Of a stretch of DNA of 64,000 bases, positions 16,878-26,090 are shown one piece after another; position 1 is the stretch's first letter; every line of letters begins with the position of its first letter. The stretch spans positions 1 through 64,000 of the forward strand of contig WYBW01000037.1 in the NCBI GenBank assembly GCA_011525685.1, written 5' to 3'. Origin of the DNA: Verrucomicrobiia bacterium. Lineage in GTDB: Bacteria; Verrucomicrobiota; Verrucomicrobiia; Limisphaerales; JADLHS01. The position numbers and the translations under genes are program-made. Under the pieces are notes generated by a model that saw only the letters and a program-made list of their open reading frames with translations, was not told where the DNA came from and did not search any database.

Positions 16878-17863
16878 AAATCAGTTCTGTTGAATCGCCA
16901 GGCAGATGCGCCCAGTGGGAATGCCAGCCAGAGCGCCACCGCCAGCGCCGCGGTGAGCGCAGATACTCGAATGCCGGTTTGCGCGGGAAGGTTCATCGCG
17001 CGGAATAAATCCACGGGATTCATCGCCAGCCAGGCCATGGACGTTGTTGTGCCGGCGGCAACCGCTCGCGCGGGCTCGTCAGCCACATTGTTGTAGGCGG
17101 AATGCAAATCTGCCGCCGGGTTGACATGTGTGGCGTCGCAGACGAATTCGATTTCTTGGGCCGCCGCTGCGGACCTCGTCGAAACCAAAATTCCCAACAC
17201 GATCAGGTCGAACACAAACACAGCCAGACACCAGGTCAACAGCGCCAGGACGAGCGCTTGCACACGTGTGCGGCTGAAAGTGGAAATCATGAGACCAAGG
17301 CCGAGAAACAGAATCCCCAAACCCAGGCCTGAAAGCGCGAGTTTGAGGAATGGACCGAAGCCGTTGTCCCTGGCGGCCAGACCGATGACCGCGCCGGCAA
17401 CGGCGAAGCCGAGTGTCAACGGCACGGCCAGAGTGAGACAACCGCCTAGGAACTTGCCCAGCAGCAGTCGCGTCCGGCTGATTCCGCCAGCCACAATCAT
17501 ACGCAGTGTTTGCTCTTCCTTTTCGCTGACGACGAGATCGTAGCCCAAAAGCAGGCCGAGCAACGGGACGACGTATTGCACGAGGTTTAGCAAACTGATG
17601 ACCGTGCGTTGGTATCCTTGCATCCCGATCTGGCCGATTTGCAGCATCCCGAAGAAGCTCGTCAATCCGATTGCGCCCAGCCAGACCAGCACGCAAGCGA
17701 TTACCCAACCGCTGCGGAAACGGTCACTGAAGTCCTTCGCGGCAATGATCGACACCTGCCGGAAAGATCCGATATCACGAAACGTGTTCTTCTCGGCGGC
17801 GGCATCCATAGCCGCATCACGCTTGGTGGCGCAAACGAAAGGAATGGTCGAATCTGGCATCAT
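16874..17863 (-). CDS. nosY: NosY-like ABC transporter permease
   Basis: The ATG at 17863 overlaps the NosF stop (ATGA) and gives 329 residues. The protein is of the ABC-2/NosY type: an N-terminal cytoplasmic stretch (IIAAKDFSDRFRSGWVI), then about six helices including VPLLGLLLGYDLVVSEKEEQTLRMIVAGGISR. With NosF and NosD it forms the NosDFY module needed to assemble the copper centres of N2O reductase. Its own stop overlaps the SCO start. Confidence 0.9.
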   Translation of the reverse strand: MMPDSTIPFVCATKRDAAMDAAAEKNTFRDIGSFRQVSIIAAKDFSDRFRSGWVIACVLVWLGAIGLTSFFGMLQIGQIGMQGYQRTVISLLNLVQYVVPLLGLLLGYDLVVSEKEEQTLRMIVAGGISRTRLLLGKFLGGCLTLAVPLTLGFAVAGAVIGLAARDNGFGPFLKLALSGLGLGILFLGLGLMISTFSRTRVQALVLALLTWCLAVFVFDLIVLGILVSTRSAAAAQEIEFVCDATHVNPAADLHSAYNNVADEPARAVAAGTTTSMAWLAMNPVDLFRAMNLPAQTGIRVSALTAALAVALWLAFPLGASAWRFNRTDL

Positions 17864-18594
17864 GCGAAAACCCCTTCGGTCTCGTGCTGCTGCCGCGCGA
17901 TGCGATGATAAATCGCCTCCAGCGAGTCGCCTTCGCCATGTTTGGCGCGCAGTTCTTGAATCGTGCCTGAAGCCGCCAGTCGGCCTTGCAGCAGGATTGC
18001 CACGTGCGTTGCCAGCGGCTCGACTGCGGACATGGTGTGAGTGGAAATCAGCAAGGTCGCGCCGCGCTCGTTTTCCTCGCACAGGATGGATTGCAGCGTG
18101 TCGAGCAACGCGGGATCAAGGCCGTTGAATGGCTCGTCGAGCACGAGCAATTCCGGCCGACCACAAAGCGCAATGGCCAATCCGAGTCGTTGCAACATGC
18201 CTTTGGACAACTGGCGCACCTGGCGGTTGCGCGCATGTTGCAATCCCACGCGCTCAAGCTGCTGCTCGACTTCGGCAACCGGTTGGCCTTTGAGCCGAAC
18301 GAAGAAAGTGGCGTTCTCCGCGACCGTTCGTTGCGGATACAGTGAAACGCGCTCGGCAACGTAACCAAACCGGGCGCGAGCGGCGTCAGTGAATGGCTGA
18401 CCTTGAAACAGGATGTTTCCGCTGGTGCGCCGGGTCAGCCCCAGCAGGCAGCCGAACAGCGTGGACTTGCCCGCACCGTTCGGTCCAAGCAGCGCCAAAA
18501 CGTTTCCTCGTTCGACGCGCAGGTTAACGTCCTCCAACGCGCGGGTTGTGCCGTAGAGTTTCGTCAAACGGGAGATTTCGAGATACGAGTTCAT
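17860..18594 (-). CDS. nosF: NosF-like ABC transporter ATPase
   Basis: The 244-residue protein has Walker A GPNGAGKST near residue 37, signature LSKGMLQRLGLAIAL, Walker B LLVLDEPFNGLDP and switch histidine ISTHTMS. LSKGM in the signature is typical of NosF-class ATPases. Energised by ATP, it drives the NosY permease in NosZ maturation. It overlaps NosD upstream and NosY downstream by four bases each. Confidence 0.92.
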   Translation of the reverse strand: MNSYLEISRLTKLYGTTRALEDVNLRVERGNVLALLGPNGAGKSTLFGCLLGLTRRTSGNILFQGQPFTDAARARFGYVAERVSLYPQRTVAENATFFVRLKGQPVAEVEQQLERVGLQHARNRQVRQLSKGMLQRLGLAIALCGRPELLVLDEPFNGLDPALLDTLQSILCEENERGATLLISTHTMSAVEPLATHVAILLQGRLAASGTIQELRAKHGEGDSLEAIYHRIARQQHETEGVFA

Positions 18595-19901
18595 TTTGTG
18601 GTCGTAACAGCCGACGTGAGGGATCTCTGCCTGATGTCGCTTTCCGCTTTCAGCTTGAGCCTCATTACTTCGGCGGCTACGGGTTGCATCAATGGTGCAA
18701 GGTCCGTCACGCCGGTTGTGTCCAGCAGCGGCATCAACTCCTCGCCTTTGCGCAATACTGCAAGGGCGGGACTGAGCGCGAGCACTCGCGCCGCCGGGTG
18801 GCGATCCACGATATAACCGAATACATCAGTCTCGTGATAAGGGGTGTCACCAATGCCATCGTGATTGCGGTCGCTGCCGGTGTAGTCACTCCAGTAGTTC
18901 CCGCGCCCGTGCTCCGAGAAACTATTTGGCCCTTTGCGACCCTGGTCGGTCTCAAAGGGCGGCTGCCAGACCTGGTCCGTGTTCCTGAGGAAAGCGTTGC
19001 CGACAAAAACATTCTCCTCCGAAGCGTTGCTCAGATAGAGACCGATGTCGTTCGTGGCGATGATATTTCCCTCGAAACGATTTTGATTCGCTTGTTGGAC
19101 GAAGAAGCCTCTGTTCTGGCCGGCAACGACGTTGCGCAGGATTCTCGAGTCGTCGATTTGCTTGAGCACCAAGCCGTGTCGGCGGTTGCCAGCCAGAATG
19201 TTCCCTTCCACGAGCAACTGCCGGCCGAACATGAGGGTCGCGCCGACCGCGTTGTCGGCCAGTGAATTCGTCAGCAACCGGTTCTGGTGCGAATACATGT
19301 AATGGATGCCGAAGCGCGTGTCCCAAACCCGATTGCCCGCAATGACGCTGTCGTCCGCATAGGAAAGGTAAACGCCGTCGCGCTTGTCGTGAATGATATT
19401 CCCAACGATACGGTCACGTTTCGTTTTCCAGAGGTGAATTCCATTGCCGCGTTTTGCTGCTGCGAGATCTTTGCTGCCGAAAATCTCGTTCTGCTCCACT
19501 ACGCAGTCGTTGCTGCCGCGCACGTAAATACCGAACGCATCGCTCTCAATGCGGCAATCATGCACCCGTGTGCGCGGGGCGTTGACGAGGATGCCACAGT
19601 CAAAGGCCACCAGATCGCGACCGGAATTGCGAACCACAATGCCACTGACTTCGACATCTGCCACGGCAATGGTCACGGGTTTTCCTGAACCACCGCCGTC
19701 AATGACCGGCGAATTCGTGCCGAGCAGATGAATGGACTTGCCGATGACGATACGCTCATGAAACACCATCGGACCAGACACAAGCACGGTGTCGCCTGCC
19801 TGCGCTCGCGCGATGGCGCTACTAATTGAATCGGTAACCGGCACGGTCGCGGCGCAGGCAACCAATGCGGAGCAGAAGGAAATTGTCAGGGTCAGTTTCA
19901 C
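18591..19901 (-). CDS. nosD: NosD-like periplasmic copper-processing protein
   Basis: I start at the GTG at 19901, which overlaps the upstream stop (GTGA); the protein then has 436 residues with a lipoprotein-like signal (FCSALVAC). The body is a right-handed beta-helix of CASH/NosD repeats, visible as recurring asparagine-glycine turns (VVEQNEIFGS, IVGNIIHDK, VIAGNRVWDT, LVEGNILAGN, FEGNIIATN) about every 23 residues. The C-terminal NYWSDYTGSDRNHDGIGD stretch is a NosD signature. Role: periplasmic partner of NosFY in NosZ copper-site assembly. Confidence 0.93.
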   Translation of the reverse strand: MKLTLTISFCSALVACAATVPVTDSISSAIARAQAGDTVLVSGPMVFHERIVIGKSIHLLGTNSPVIDGGGSGKPVTIAVADVEVSGIVVRNSGRDLVAFDCGILVNAPRTRVHDCRIESDAFGIYVRGSNDCVVEQNEIFGSKDLAAAKRGNGIHLWKTKRDRIVGNIIHDKRDGVYLSYADDSVIAGNRVWDTRFGIHYMYSHQNRLLTNSLADNAVGATLMFGRQLLVEGNILAGNRRHGLVLKQIDDSRILRNVVAGQNRGFFVQQANQNRFEGNIIATNDIGLYLSNASEENVFVGNAFLRNTDQVWQPPFETDQGRKGPNSFSEHGRGNYWSDYTGSDRNHDGIGDTPYHETDVFGYIVDRHPAARVLALSPALAVLRKGEELMPLLDTTGVTDLAPLMQPVAAEVMRLKLKAESDIRQRSLTSAVTTTK

Positions 19902-21430
19902 AATTGCGCAACCGCAGGTCCGGTATTGCCACCCAACGCCGAGAGCACCGTGAACACGACCGAGTTGATGACCCGGGTGTGATCGAACGCGATCAGCACG
20001 GCTACCGTGATCATCACGGTCGCGCCGGTCCATTGCAGGCCGCGCGTGAGCCAGGGACGATGCACGAATTGCCAGCTCCAGTTCCCAACCGCGACCGCGA
20101 TGATCGCCATGGGAATCGCCAAAGCCAGCGAGTAAGTGCCGAGAATCAGCGCGCCCCAATACCAGGTGGAAGTGCCCACGAAGATAAGCAGCGGATAAAG
20201 AATCGCGCCGCCCATGCAGGTGAGACAACTGACGGAAAGGCCCAGCCCGGCACAGAATGAATTGGCCGCCGTGATGTTGCCCGGCTGGCGCATGCTCAAT
20301 CCGGGCGCGCGGATGATGGCGGCGCGTTTGGGTGAAACCAACCCCACCACTGCGGCGAGGCCCACGCGAAATTTCCGTCCCCATTGGCCGAGCCAGACAA
20401 AACATTGCCCGCCACGCTTCAACACGCCAACCGACTTGAGCGCGAAATAAATCAGGAACGAAGCGCCCAGCCAGTTCGCGTAACGCGTCCACGCTCCCAA
20501 ACCCGCACCGTGATTCATGTGACCGCCTTTTTCGGGGGGAGCGGCCGTGATCGCCGCGTTCATCTCGCTCGGCGGCGTTCCGCAGAACACTTCCGTAAGC
20601 GTTGCACCCGATTGGAGCTTTGCCTGCATGCCAAGCAATTGCCGGCCCATCAATGCCACCGTCGCGCCGCTGGCCATGTAGAGGATGGTGAACCCGGCAA
20701 CAAACGCGGCGAGGTTTCGCAGGATGCGTCCGCGCACTTCCAGTGGCATTCGCGCGCCCCGTTCCGCGATGGCGGCGGAACTGACGACGCCCGCAATGAT
20801 GCCGGTGTAGTAGCTGGTCAGTTCAATCGCGCACGGACTGAGAATCACCATCAACGCCCCAATCACGCTGAGCACGAGCATTAGCGTGCTGGCGATAGTG
20901 CGGGCGGCAGCGGGTTCAACAACCGGCAATTTCCACTCAAAGACGCGCTCGGAAGTTTTGCCGACACCCTCCACGATGAGGCGGAAATGCCCGCGCTTGG
21001 CATCGAAGATCGGTTTGCCGTAATTATCCAACAAAGGAAAGACGACCAGATACATATTGTGATGTTCACTCAACACGACCGGCGTGCCGAGCGACGGATA
21101 GCGGTCGCCATTGTTGTCTTCGATGAGAACTTTGTTACGTAGATCGAGATCGGCGATTGTGCCAACGTGCGTATTGATGCCAATAAGGAACGGTTGAGCA
21201 CGGCCTTCCCATTGCTGGAGGTAGGGTTCGAGCTTCACGCGCTTCACAAATTCCGGCGTGGCGTAAGTGGCATCCACGAACACATCTGACAACGACACCC
21301 GCGACGCGTCGCTCTGCCGCGCTGTGGCCGGGCTGCCGGACTGGAGCTTCGGCACGATGTAAATGCCCACCACGAACACCGCCAGCAGCAGAGTGATTCC
21401 AGAGAGAAAAAGGATTCGAGTGGCTCTCAC
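19898..21430 (-). CDS. CcdA/DsbD-like membrane protein of the nos cluster
   Basis: The 510-residue protein has an N-terminal membrane helix, an extracytoplasmic domain to about residue 180, then about eight helices. Two cysteine-containing helix motifs, VILSPCAIELTSYYTG and SVSCLTCMGGAILYPLL, resemble the CcdA/DsbD family that carries electrons across the membrane by thiol exchange. It could supply reductant for periplasmic cysteine or copper handling (SCO, CuA sites), which is inference. It is seven bases downstream of the NosB-like gene and overlaps nosD. Confidence 0.65.
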   Translation of the reverse strand: MRATRILFLSGITLLLAVFVVGIYIVPKLQSGSPATARQSDASRVSLSDVFVDATYATPEFVKRVKLEPYLQQWEGRAQPFLIGINTHVGTIADLDLRNKVLIEDNNGDRYPSLGTPVVLSEHHNMYLVVFPLLDNYGKPIFDAKRGHFRLIVEGVGKTSERVFEWKLPVVEPAAARTIASTLMLVLSVIGALMVILSPCAIELTSYYTGIIAGVVSSAAIAERGARMPLEVRGRILRNLAAFVAGFTILYMASGATVALMGRQLLGMQAKLQSGATLTEVFCGTPPSEMNAAITAAPPEKGGHMNHGAGLGAWTRYANWLGASFLIYFALKSVGVLKRGGQCFVWLGQWGRKFRVGLAAVVGLVSPKRAAIIRAPGLSMRQPGNITAANSFCAGLGLSVSCLTCMGGAILYPLLIFVGTSTWYWGALILGTYSLALAIPMAIIAVAVGNWSWQFVHRPWLTRGLQWTGATVMITVAVLIAFDHTRVINSVVFTVLSALGGNTGPAVAQL

Positions 21431-21437
21431 GATCGTG

Positions 21438-22100
21438 TCACGTCAAAGTGTTTACCGCGGAAGCGCCAAGGCGCGGAGAAGCCGAAACCAATTTTTCGCT
21501 GCGTCTCGGCGTCTCGGCGGTGAGTTTTCGTTGCCGGCTCAATCCCGCCGCTCCGAGTTGCAGTGCCAGCGCAGCACCGATCAACCACGCGCCCAAACCA
21601 AAACGCGAGCCGACTTCAAACTGGGCAATCCTGGTCGTGCCGAGAAACGGCGGGGTGAAATCCTTCACGCCGACCAATATCGTGTGCTGATCGCGGTTGT
21701 GGCCGATGTCATGCATCTGAAACATGGCCTGAACCGCGGCCACGGCGAGTGCGGTGGCCAGCAAAATGACCACGACGATCAGCGCCCGGCGGCGAATCAC
21801 CAGCGGCAAAAGGACGGCGATCGGTCCAAGAACTGCGCCTGCGAACAGCGTCGCGGGCAACCACTTGAACTGGGGAAGCGATGGCGGGATATGGACGCCA
21901 ATATAACGATCGAGCACGGTCAATTCCCCAAGGTCGCCTCGGAATGCGTTTGGATGAACCGCGATTTTGAGAGCTTCTGCATCGCGATACTGCGGGGCTT
22001 CCATCCGCATCTGCCAGAGCGGCAGTTTCAGACTGACGAGGAGCAAGGCAGCGGCAGCGACGACGAGCGAAAAGCTGGCGATCCTTCGACTGCGTGGCAT
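21438..22100 (-). CDS. NosB-like membrane protein with repeat-derived C-terminus
   Basis: From the ATG at 22100 the protein has 220 residues and about four helices. A periplasmic loop between helices 1 and 2 contains LPLWQMRMEAPQYRDAEAL and GDLGELTVLDRYIGVH, a pattern seen in the small membrane protein (NosB) next to clade II nosZ. An earlier start at 22136 would overlap nosZ. The last 24 or so codons (AETPRRSEKLVSASPRLGAS region) are encoded by a dispersed-type inverted repeat at 21454-21521 and are probably not ancestral. Function of NosB is not established beyond a link to N2O respiration. Confidence 0.7.
   Translation of the reverse strand: MPRSRRIASFSLVVAAAALLLVSLKLPLWQMRMEAPQYRDAEALKIAVHPNAFRGDLGELTVLDRYIGVHIPPSLPQFKWLPATLFAGAVLGPIAVLLPLVIRRRALIVVVILLATALAVAAVQAMFQMHDIGHNRDQHTILVGVKDFTPPFLGTTRIAQFEVGSRFGLGAWLIGAALALQLGAAGLSRQRKLTAETPRRSEKLVSASPRLGASAVNTLT
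21454..21521. repeat. Palindromic dispersed-type repeat (68 bp)
   Basis: The plus strand starts ACCGCGGAAGCGCCAAGGCG and ends CTCGGCGTCTCGGCGGT. The two ends are imperfect inverted repeats of about 24 bases, rich in the ACCGC(G/C)GA-GC/ACGCC pattern common in small mobile hairpin repeats of planctomycete/verrucomicrobial genomes. Only one copy is visible in this window. It lies inside the 3' end of the NosB-like frame, just before its stop. Confidence 0.6.
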
Positions 22101-22110
22101 AGATGGGGTG

Positions 22111-23943
22111 CTATTCAAAGGACGACTCCTTTCCACCGACGCTGCCGGCTTTTTCCGCCTTGGTAATCGGACCGACGGTTTCGTTGAGTTCCGCCCCGAC
22201 GGGTTTGACCAGCATCCGTCCGCGCATTTCCAAATGCAGCGCGGAGCAGAACCAGGTGCAGTAATACCAATACGTGCCCAGTTTATCCGCGACGAACGTC
22301 GTTTCGGTCGTCAGTCCGGGATCAACGGCGACGTTGATGCCATAGCGGGACAGCGCAAGCCCATGTGTCATGTCGCGAACGGTCTCGACATTCGTCAGGT
22401 GGAGTTTCACTTCATCTCCCTGATGCACTTCAAATTGCTCCGGCACAAACTTGGATCGGATGCAGGTCATATAGACCTCCACCTTGTTGCCGTTGCGAAC
22501 GACTTTTTCCTCGCCCAGCTTGACCGCCGTCGGCTGCTGTTCGTAGGTTTGCACCACATGGTTTTCCAGAGTCGTCCGGGGAATCATCACTGCATCATGC
22601 GGTTCAGGAAGTGACGGGAACGCCGCGACGACTCGCATCTTTTCGCCGGAGATATCGATGAGTTCCTGCGATTCCGGCATGGCCGGGCCGACCGGCAGAA
22701 ACATTCCCTTGCTGAGCTTGTTCAGCGAAATCAGCCAATCGCCGTTGGGATAGCTGGAATCAGCGCCCGCCGCCTTGGTGTGCCCGACATTGTAGTGAAC
22801 GTCCACCCGGTCCACGATGTAATCCGGTTCGCCCTTGATCGCTTTCTCGATGTTCCACTTCACAATCTGCGAATCCACAAACAGCGAGGTGTAGGCATTG
22901 CCGCGGTTGTCGAACGTCGTATGCAGCGGGCCGAGGCCGACCTCCGGTTCAGCGATTGTTCTCAGCGTGTGCGCGTCAATGATGCTGACCGTCGGAGAAA
23001 GTTTGCCGCTCGCCAAAACGTATTTGCCGTCGGGTGTGACGTTGCAGCCGTGCGGATTCTTAGGCACGGGAATGAGCGTCAGCACGCCGGGCACTTTTTC
23101 TGATTCGATCACAGGCACGCCGTTGATTTTGGTGAATTTGCCCTCCGCCACCGCCTTTTCGGCCAACGGCACGTCAATTGCGCCCACGGCGTCACGATCG
23201 CGCTCGATCATGCCTTCGGAGGACACCGCGTTCTCGGTGTTATACATCGTTGAGAACACATAACGGCCATCCTTGCCGGAGGTCGCGATGTCCGCGTTGC
23301 CCACAAAGCTGACTTCGAATTTCGTCTCCAACGTCTGCGCGTCGAGGAAAGCGATGGCCGAGCGATACTTTTCCATGTCGGTTGAATTGCCTGCGGCGTC
23401 AGTTTCGAGTTCGCCGTTGACGAAGACGTACTTGCAGGACGGCAGATACGTGGCCAGTCCGTGCGCGCCCTGAAGGTTCGGCACGAGCTTGATCTCGGCG
23501 ACTTCGAAGGTGCGCAAATCAATCTTCGCCACACGATCGTTGGCCTTGTCATTGATCCAGAGCCAGTGCCCATCGTAGCGCCCGTCGGTCTGGCTTAACA
23601 CCGGATGATGCGTGTCGCCCCAAAGCGGGCCGGTCGCGGCGAGGCGTTTGTAGGTTTCCGATCCCGGATTGTTCGCATAGCCGAGGGCCGCCCGCGGTTC
23701 AAAGATGGGAATCTCCTTGATGAACCGGCAGGACGGAATGCCGAACACGAACACACTGCCGCTCTGGCCGCCGCTCAATAGAGCGTAGTAATCGTCGAGT
23801 TTTCCTGGCGGCACATAAACCCGCTCGGCGGCTGATTTATTCTGCGCGGCTTCCTTCTCCTTTTTTGCGGTCGTATCGGAATTGCAGCCGGCAAGAAGAA
23901 TCGAGGCAAAGGATGCGAGGATTACGAAATGTGTGGTCTTCAT
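22111..23943 (-). CDS. nosZ: Nitrous-oxide reductase, clade II type
   Basis: From the ATG at 23943 the enzyme has 610 residues and reduces N2O to N2 in the periplasm. It has a Sec lipoprotein signal (SILLAGC, lipid cysteine near 20), not a Tat signal, as in clade II NosZ. The seven-bladed propeller carries CuZ ligands, including DTHH near 110-113 and further histidines (HGLA, NPHGCN, LHTTFD, HYNVGHTKA, PEPHD). The C-terminal cupredoxin has the CuA site C562-x3-C566-x3-H570-x2-M573 (CTWFCSALHLEM). The gene directly follows the diheme/CuA-like cytochrome gene (20 bp gap), its likely electron donor. An alternative GTG at 23967 would overlap that gene. Confidence 0.96.
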   Translation of the reverse strand: MKTTHFVILASFASILLAGCNSDTTAKKEKEAAQNKSAAERVYVPPGKLDDYYALLSGGQSGSVFVFGIPSCRFIKEIPIFEPRAALGYANNPGSETYKRLAATGPLWGDTHHPVLSQTDGRYDGHWLWINDKANDRVAKIDLRTFEVAEIKLVPNLQGAHGLATYLPSCKYVFVNGELETDAAGNSTDMEKYRSAIAFLDAQTLETKFEVSFVGNADIATSGKDGRYVFSTMYNTENAVSSEGMIERDRDAVGAIDVPLAEKAVAEGKFTKINGVPVIESEKVPGVLTLIPVPKNPHGCNVTPDGKYVLASGKLSPTVSIIDAHTLRTIAEPEVGLGPLHTTFDNRGNAYTSLFVDSQIVKWNIEKAIKGEPDYIVDRVDVHYNVGHTKAAGADSSYPNGDWLISLNKLSKGMFLPVGPAMPESQELIDISGEKMRVVAAFPSLPEPHDAVMIPRTTLENHVVQTYEQQPTAVKLGEEKVVRNGNKVEVYMTCIRSKFVPEQFEVHQGDEVKLHLTNVETVRDMTHGLALSRYGINVAVDPGLTTETTFVADKLGTYWYYCTWFCSALHLEMRGRMLVKPVGAELNETVGPITKAEKAGSVGGKESSFE

Positions 23944-23963
23944 GGTCTTGAAATTGGGAGGGT

Positions 23964-25214
23964 TCACTTTGCGGAAGCAGATTGTTTGGCGGTATCATCC
24001 TCTACGATGAATGTGCCGTTCATGAGCGGATGAAGTTTTTCAGTCGAGCATTGCGTTGCGCAGTAAAAGGTGAATTGGCCGGCGCGATCCGCGCGAAACT
24101 TCACAGTCTTGGGCGCGCCAACCATCGCGCCATTCAGGAAGGCAACTTCATCATAGCTGCTGATGGCGAATCCATGCCCGACGCCCAAGCCGTTGTCGGT
24201 CGGCTCGAACGTCACTTCGACGATCTGGCCTTTCTTCACGCGGATGACTGCGGGGTCGTATTTCCAGGCGCGTTCAATCAGGTTGACACGCACATCGGGG
24301 TCGCCCAGCTTTTCGCGCTCGAGAAAATTCTGCGACGCGCGAACGATGGCCGCCGGTGGAGCGGCCTTGACGAAAGTTTCAACGTAGTAAGCGAGCTTCC
24401 ACGCGTCCTGGTCCTGAATCGTGCCGTGAAATCCAAGCATCGGTGTGCCGTTGAATCCCGTCTGGATGGTGCGAACAATCTCCTTGGTGGAATACCCGGA
24501 CTTGAAGAGTCCCGGTTTGGAAAAGTCACGCGGCTTGATACGAATGTTGCTATCGTCAACCAAGCCCGCTGCTGAAGTCCCGTCGCCGTGACCGGACTCG
24601 CCGTGGCAGGTGATGCAAGCCATTTTCGTGAAGAGCGCCTTCCCCTCGGCGAGTGTCGTTTCGTTGCGCGCTGGTGGAGTGCCCAAACTCACCGCGCTCC
24701 GGTCTTCGTTGCTGTCTGCAAAACGCGGCGAGAACGTCTTAATGTAATCGACCACCGCCCAACGATCCTTGTCGCTGAGATGGATTCTCCACGGCGGCAT
24801 CGGCGTCCCCGCCATGCCTATGGAAACGGAGCGGAACAAATCCGCGTCCGTCGGAAGATGGCCGATCGGAGTTGAGCGCAGGCGATAGTTTGCTTGAACG
24901 AAGTTTCGTGGTTTCGGGAGCAGGAACGCGGCGGCATCGCCTTTTCCGTCTCCCTTCGCACCGTGGCACGCCAGGCAATTTTGTTCGTAAACGGTTTTGC
25001 CGTGCGCGACCAACTGAGCGGTCGCTTCCGGTTCCGGCGGCACGGGCAGGTCCAAGAAGGTGATCTTGGAAGCCGGGGCAACCGAGGCGGAGTTCGCCGT
25101 TTGAATTCGGTTCGGCGGCGCTGGCGCCTCCGTCGAGGGTTTGCAACCGGCGGCTAGCAAACCCAACCCCACCACAATCGAAATGGATCCAATAGTTTCT
25201 GTCGTTACACGCAT
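23964..25214 (-). CDS. Diheme cytochrome c fused to a CuA-like cupredoxin domain
   Basis: The 416-residue lipoprotein (LAAGC, cysteine 24) has two c-type haem sites: C80-LA-C83-H84 and C200-IT-C203-H204. A C-terminal cupredoxin domain (about 300-405) ends with FYCATQCSTEKLHPLM: C385-x3-C389-x5-H395-x2-M398. This is a CuA-like loop with two extra residues before the histidine relative to cytochrome oxidase subunit II or NosZ. It is immediately upstream of nosZ and probably passes electrons from the quinone/cytochrome pool to NosZ; whether the copper site is binuclear cannot be judged from sequence. Confidence 0.85.
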   Translation of the reverse strand: MRVTTETIGSISIVVGLGLLAAGCKPSTEAPAPPNRIQTANSASVAPASKITFLDLPVPPEPEATAQLVAHGKTVYEQNCLACHGAKGDGKGDAAAFLLPKPRNFVQANYRLRSTPIGHLPTDADLFRSVSIGMAGTPMPPWRIHLSDKDRWAVVDYIKTFSPRFADSNEDRSAVSLGTPPARNETTLAEGKALFTKMACITCHGESGHGDGTSAAGLVDDSNIRIKPRDFSKPGLFKSGYSTKEIVRTIQTGFNGTPMLGFHGTIQDQDAWKLAYYVETFVKAAPPAAIVRASQNFLEREKLGDPDVRVNLIERAWKYDPAVIRVKKGQIVEVTFEPTDNGLGVGHGFAISSYDEVAFLNGAMVGAPKTVKFRADRAGQFTFYCATQCSTEKLHPLMNGTFIVEDDTAKQSASAK

Positions 25215-25218
25215 AAAA

Positions 25219-26064
25219 TTATGAGGCCCGGCCCAACACCGCGGTTCGAGGTTTGACGGCGATGAAGGCGACGGCGGCGAGATGGTGGCGGTGCTTGCGG
25301 AACAAACGACGCATGGAAAGAACGCGACTCCGCGCCGCCGGCCTTCGCGCGACGTTGAGCATAAACTTCAGTGCGCGGAGGAAGCCTTCGTCCCGAAACA
25401 GCCGGCGCGGTTCGAGAAGATGCATCGGCGCGGTGGCTTGGGATTGAATTTTGAAGCCCGCATTTTCGAGCACCTCCCGCCATTCACGCGCCGTCAAGGG
25501 CTGCGCGCCGACGTGGATGTTGCGGGACATTTCCCGGCTGACGTCCGCTTGAACCGCCTCCGGCAGATCATCGGGCGTGAGGGCCAATTCATGAATGCCG
25601 TAGCGTCCGCCGGGTTTGAGCAGGCGAAAGGCTTCGCCCACGATGCGGCACTTTTGTTCGGACCCTTGCATGGTCAGCATCGCTTCGCCGTACACCACGG
25701 TGGCGGAGGCGTCGGGCAACCCGGTCTGCTCCGCGCCGGCAACGCGACAATTCTGCCGGTGACCCTTCAGGTATTTTCGGACTTCGGCAGCGGCAGTTTC
25801 CTCCCGTTCGATGGCCGTGTAGGAGTCGGGGCGCCGGGCCAGCGTCAGGCGCGCGGTCACGCCCAAGCCCGGCGCAAATTCAACCACCGAATCGTTCGAT
25901 TGAATGTTCAGCCTGTCGAGCATGACGCGGGTGAGTTCGACTCCGCCGGGGCGCAGGACGCGTTTGCCCAAACTGGCGAGCAGCCAGTGCCCAGGCATCT
26001 TGTGAGTCTGGTCCGCGGAGGGCCCCTGAGTTTCGGAGAGGTGAGTGCAGACGGTGGAGTTCAT
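25219..26064 (-). CDS. SAM-dependent methyltransferase in the nos operon
   Basis: Starting at the ATG at 26064 (26094 is an alternative), the protein has 281 residues. A SAM motif VVEFAPGLGVTARL lies near residue 60, with an acidic strand end (YTAIERE) and GGRYGIHELAL further on. The long arginine/histidine-rich C-terminus (SRVLSMRRLFRKHRHHLAAVAF) is unusual. Methyltransferases of this kind occur in several clade II nos clusters, but the substrate is unknown. It lies four bases upstream of the cytochrome gene. Confidence 0.75.
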   Translation of the reverse strand: MNSTVCTHLSETQGPSADQTHKMPGHWLLASLGKRVLRPGGVELTRVMLDRLNIQSNDSVVEFAPGLGVTARLTLARRPDSYTAIEREETAAAEVRKYLKGHRQNCRVAGAEQTGLPDASATVVYGEAMLTMQGSEQKCRIVGEAFRLLKPGGRYGIHELALTPDDLPEAVQADVSREMSRNIHVGAQPLTAREWREVLENAGFKIQSQATAPMHLLEPRRLFRDEGFLRALKFMLNVARRPAARSRVLSMRRLFRKHRHHLAAVAFIAVKPRTAVLGRAS

Positions 26065-26090
26065 AATGAGACAGTTTTTGGTTAAAAACA

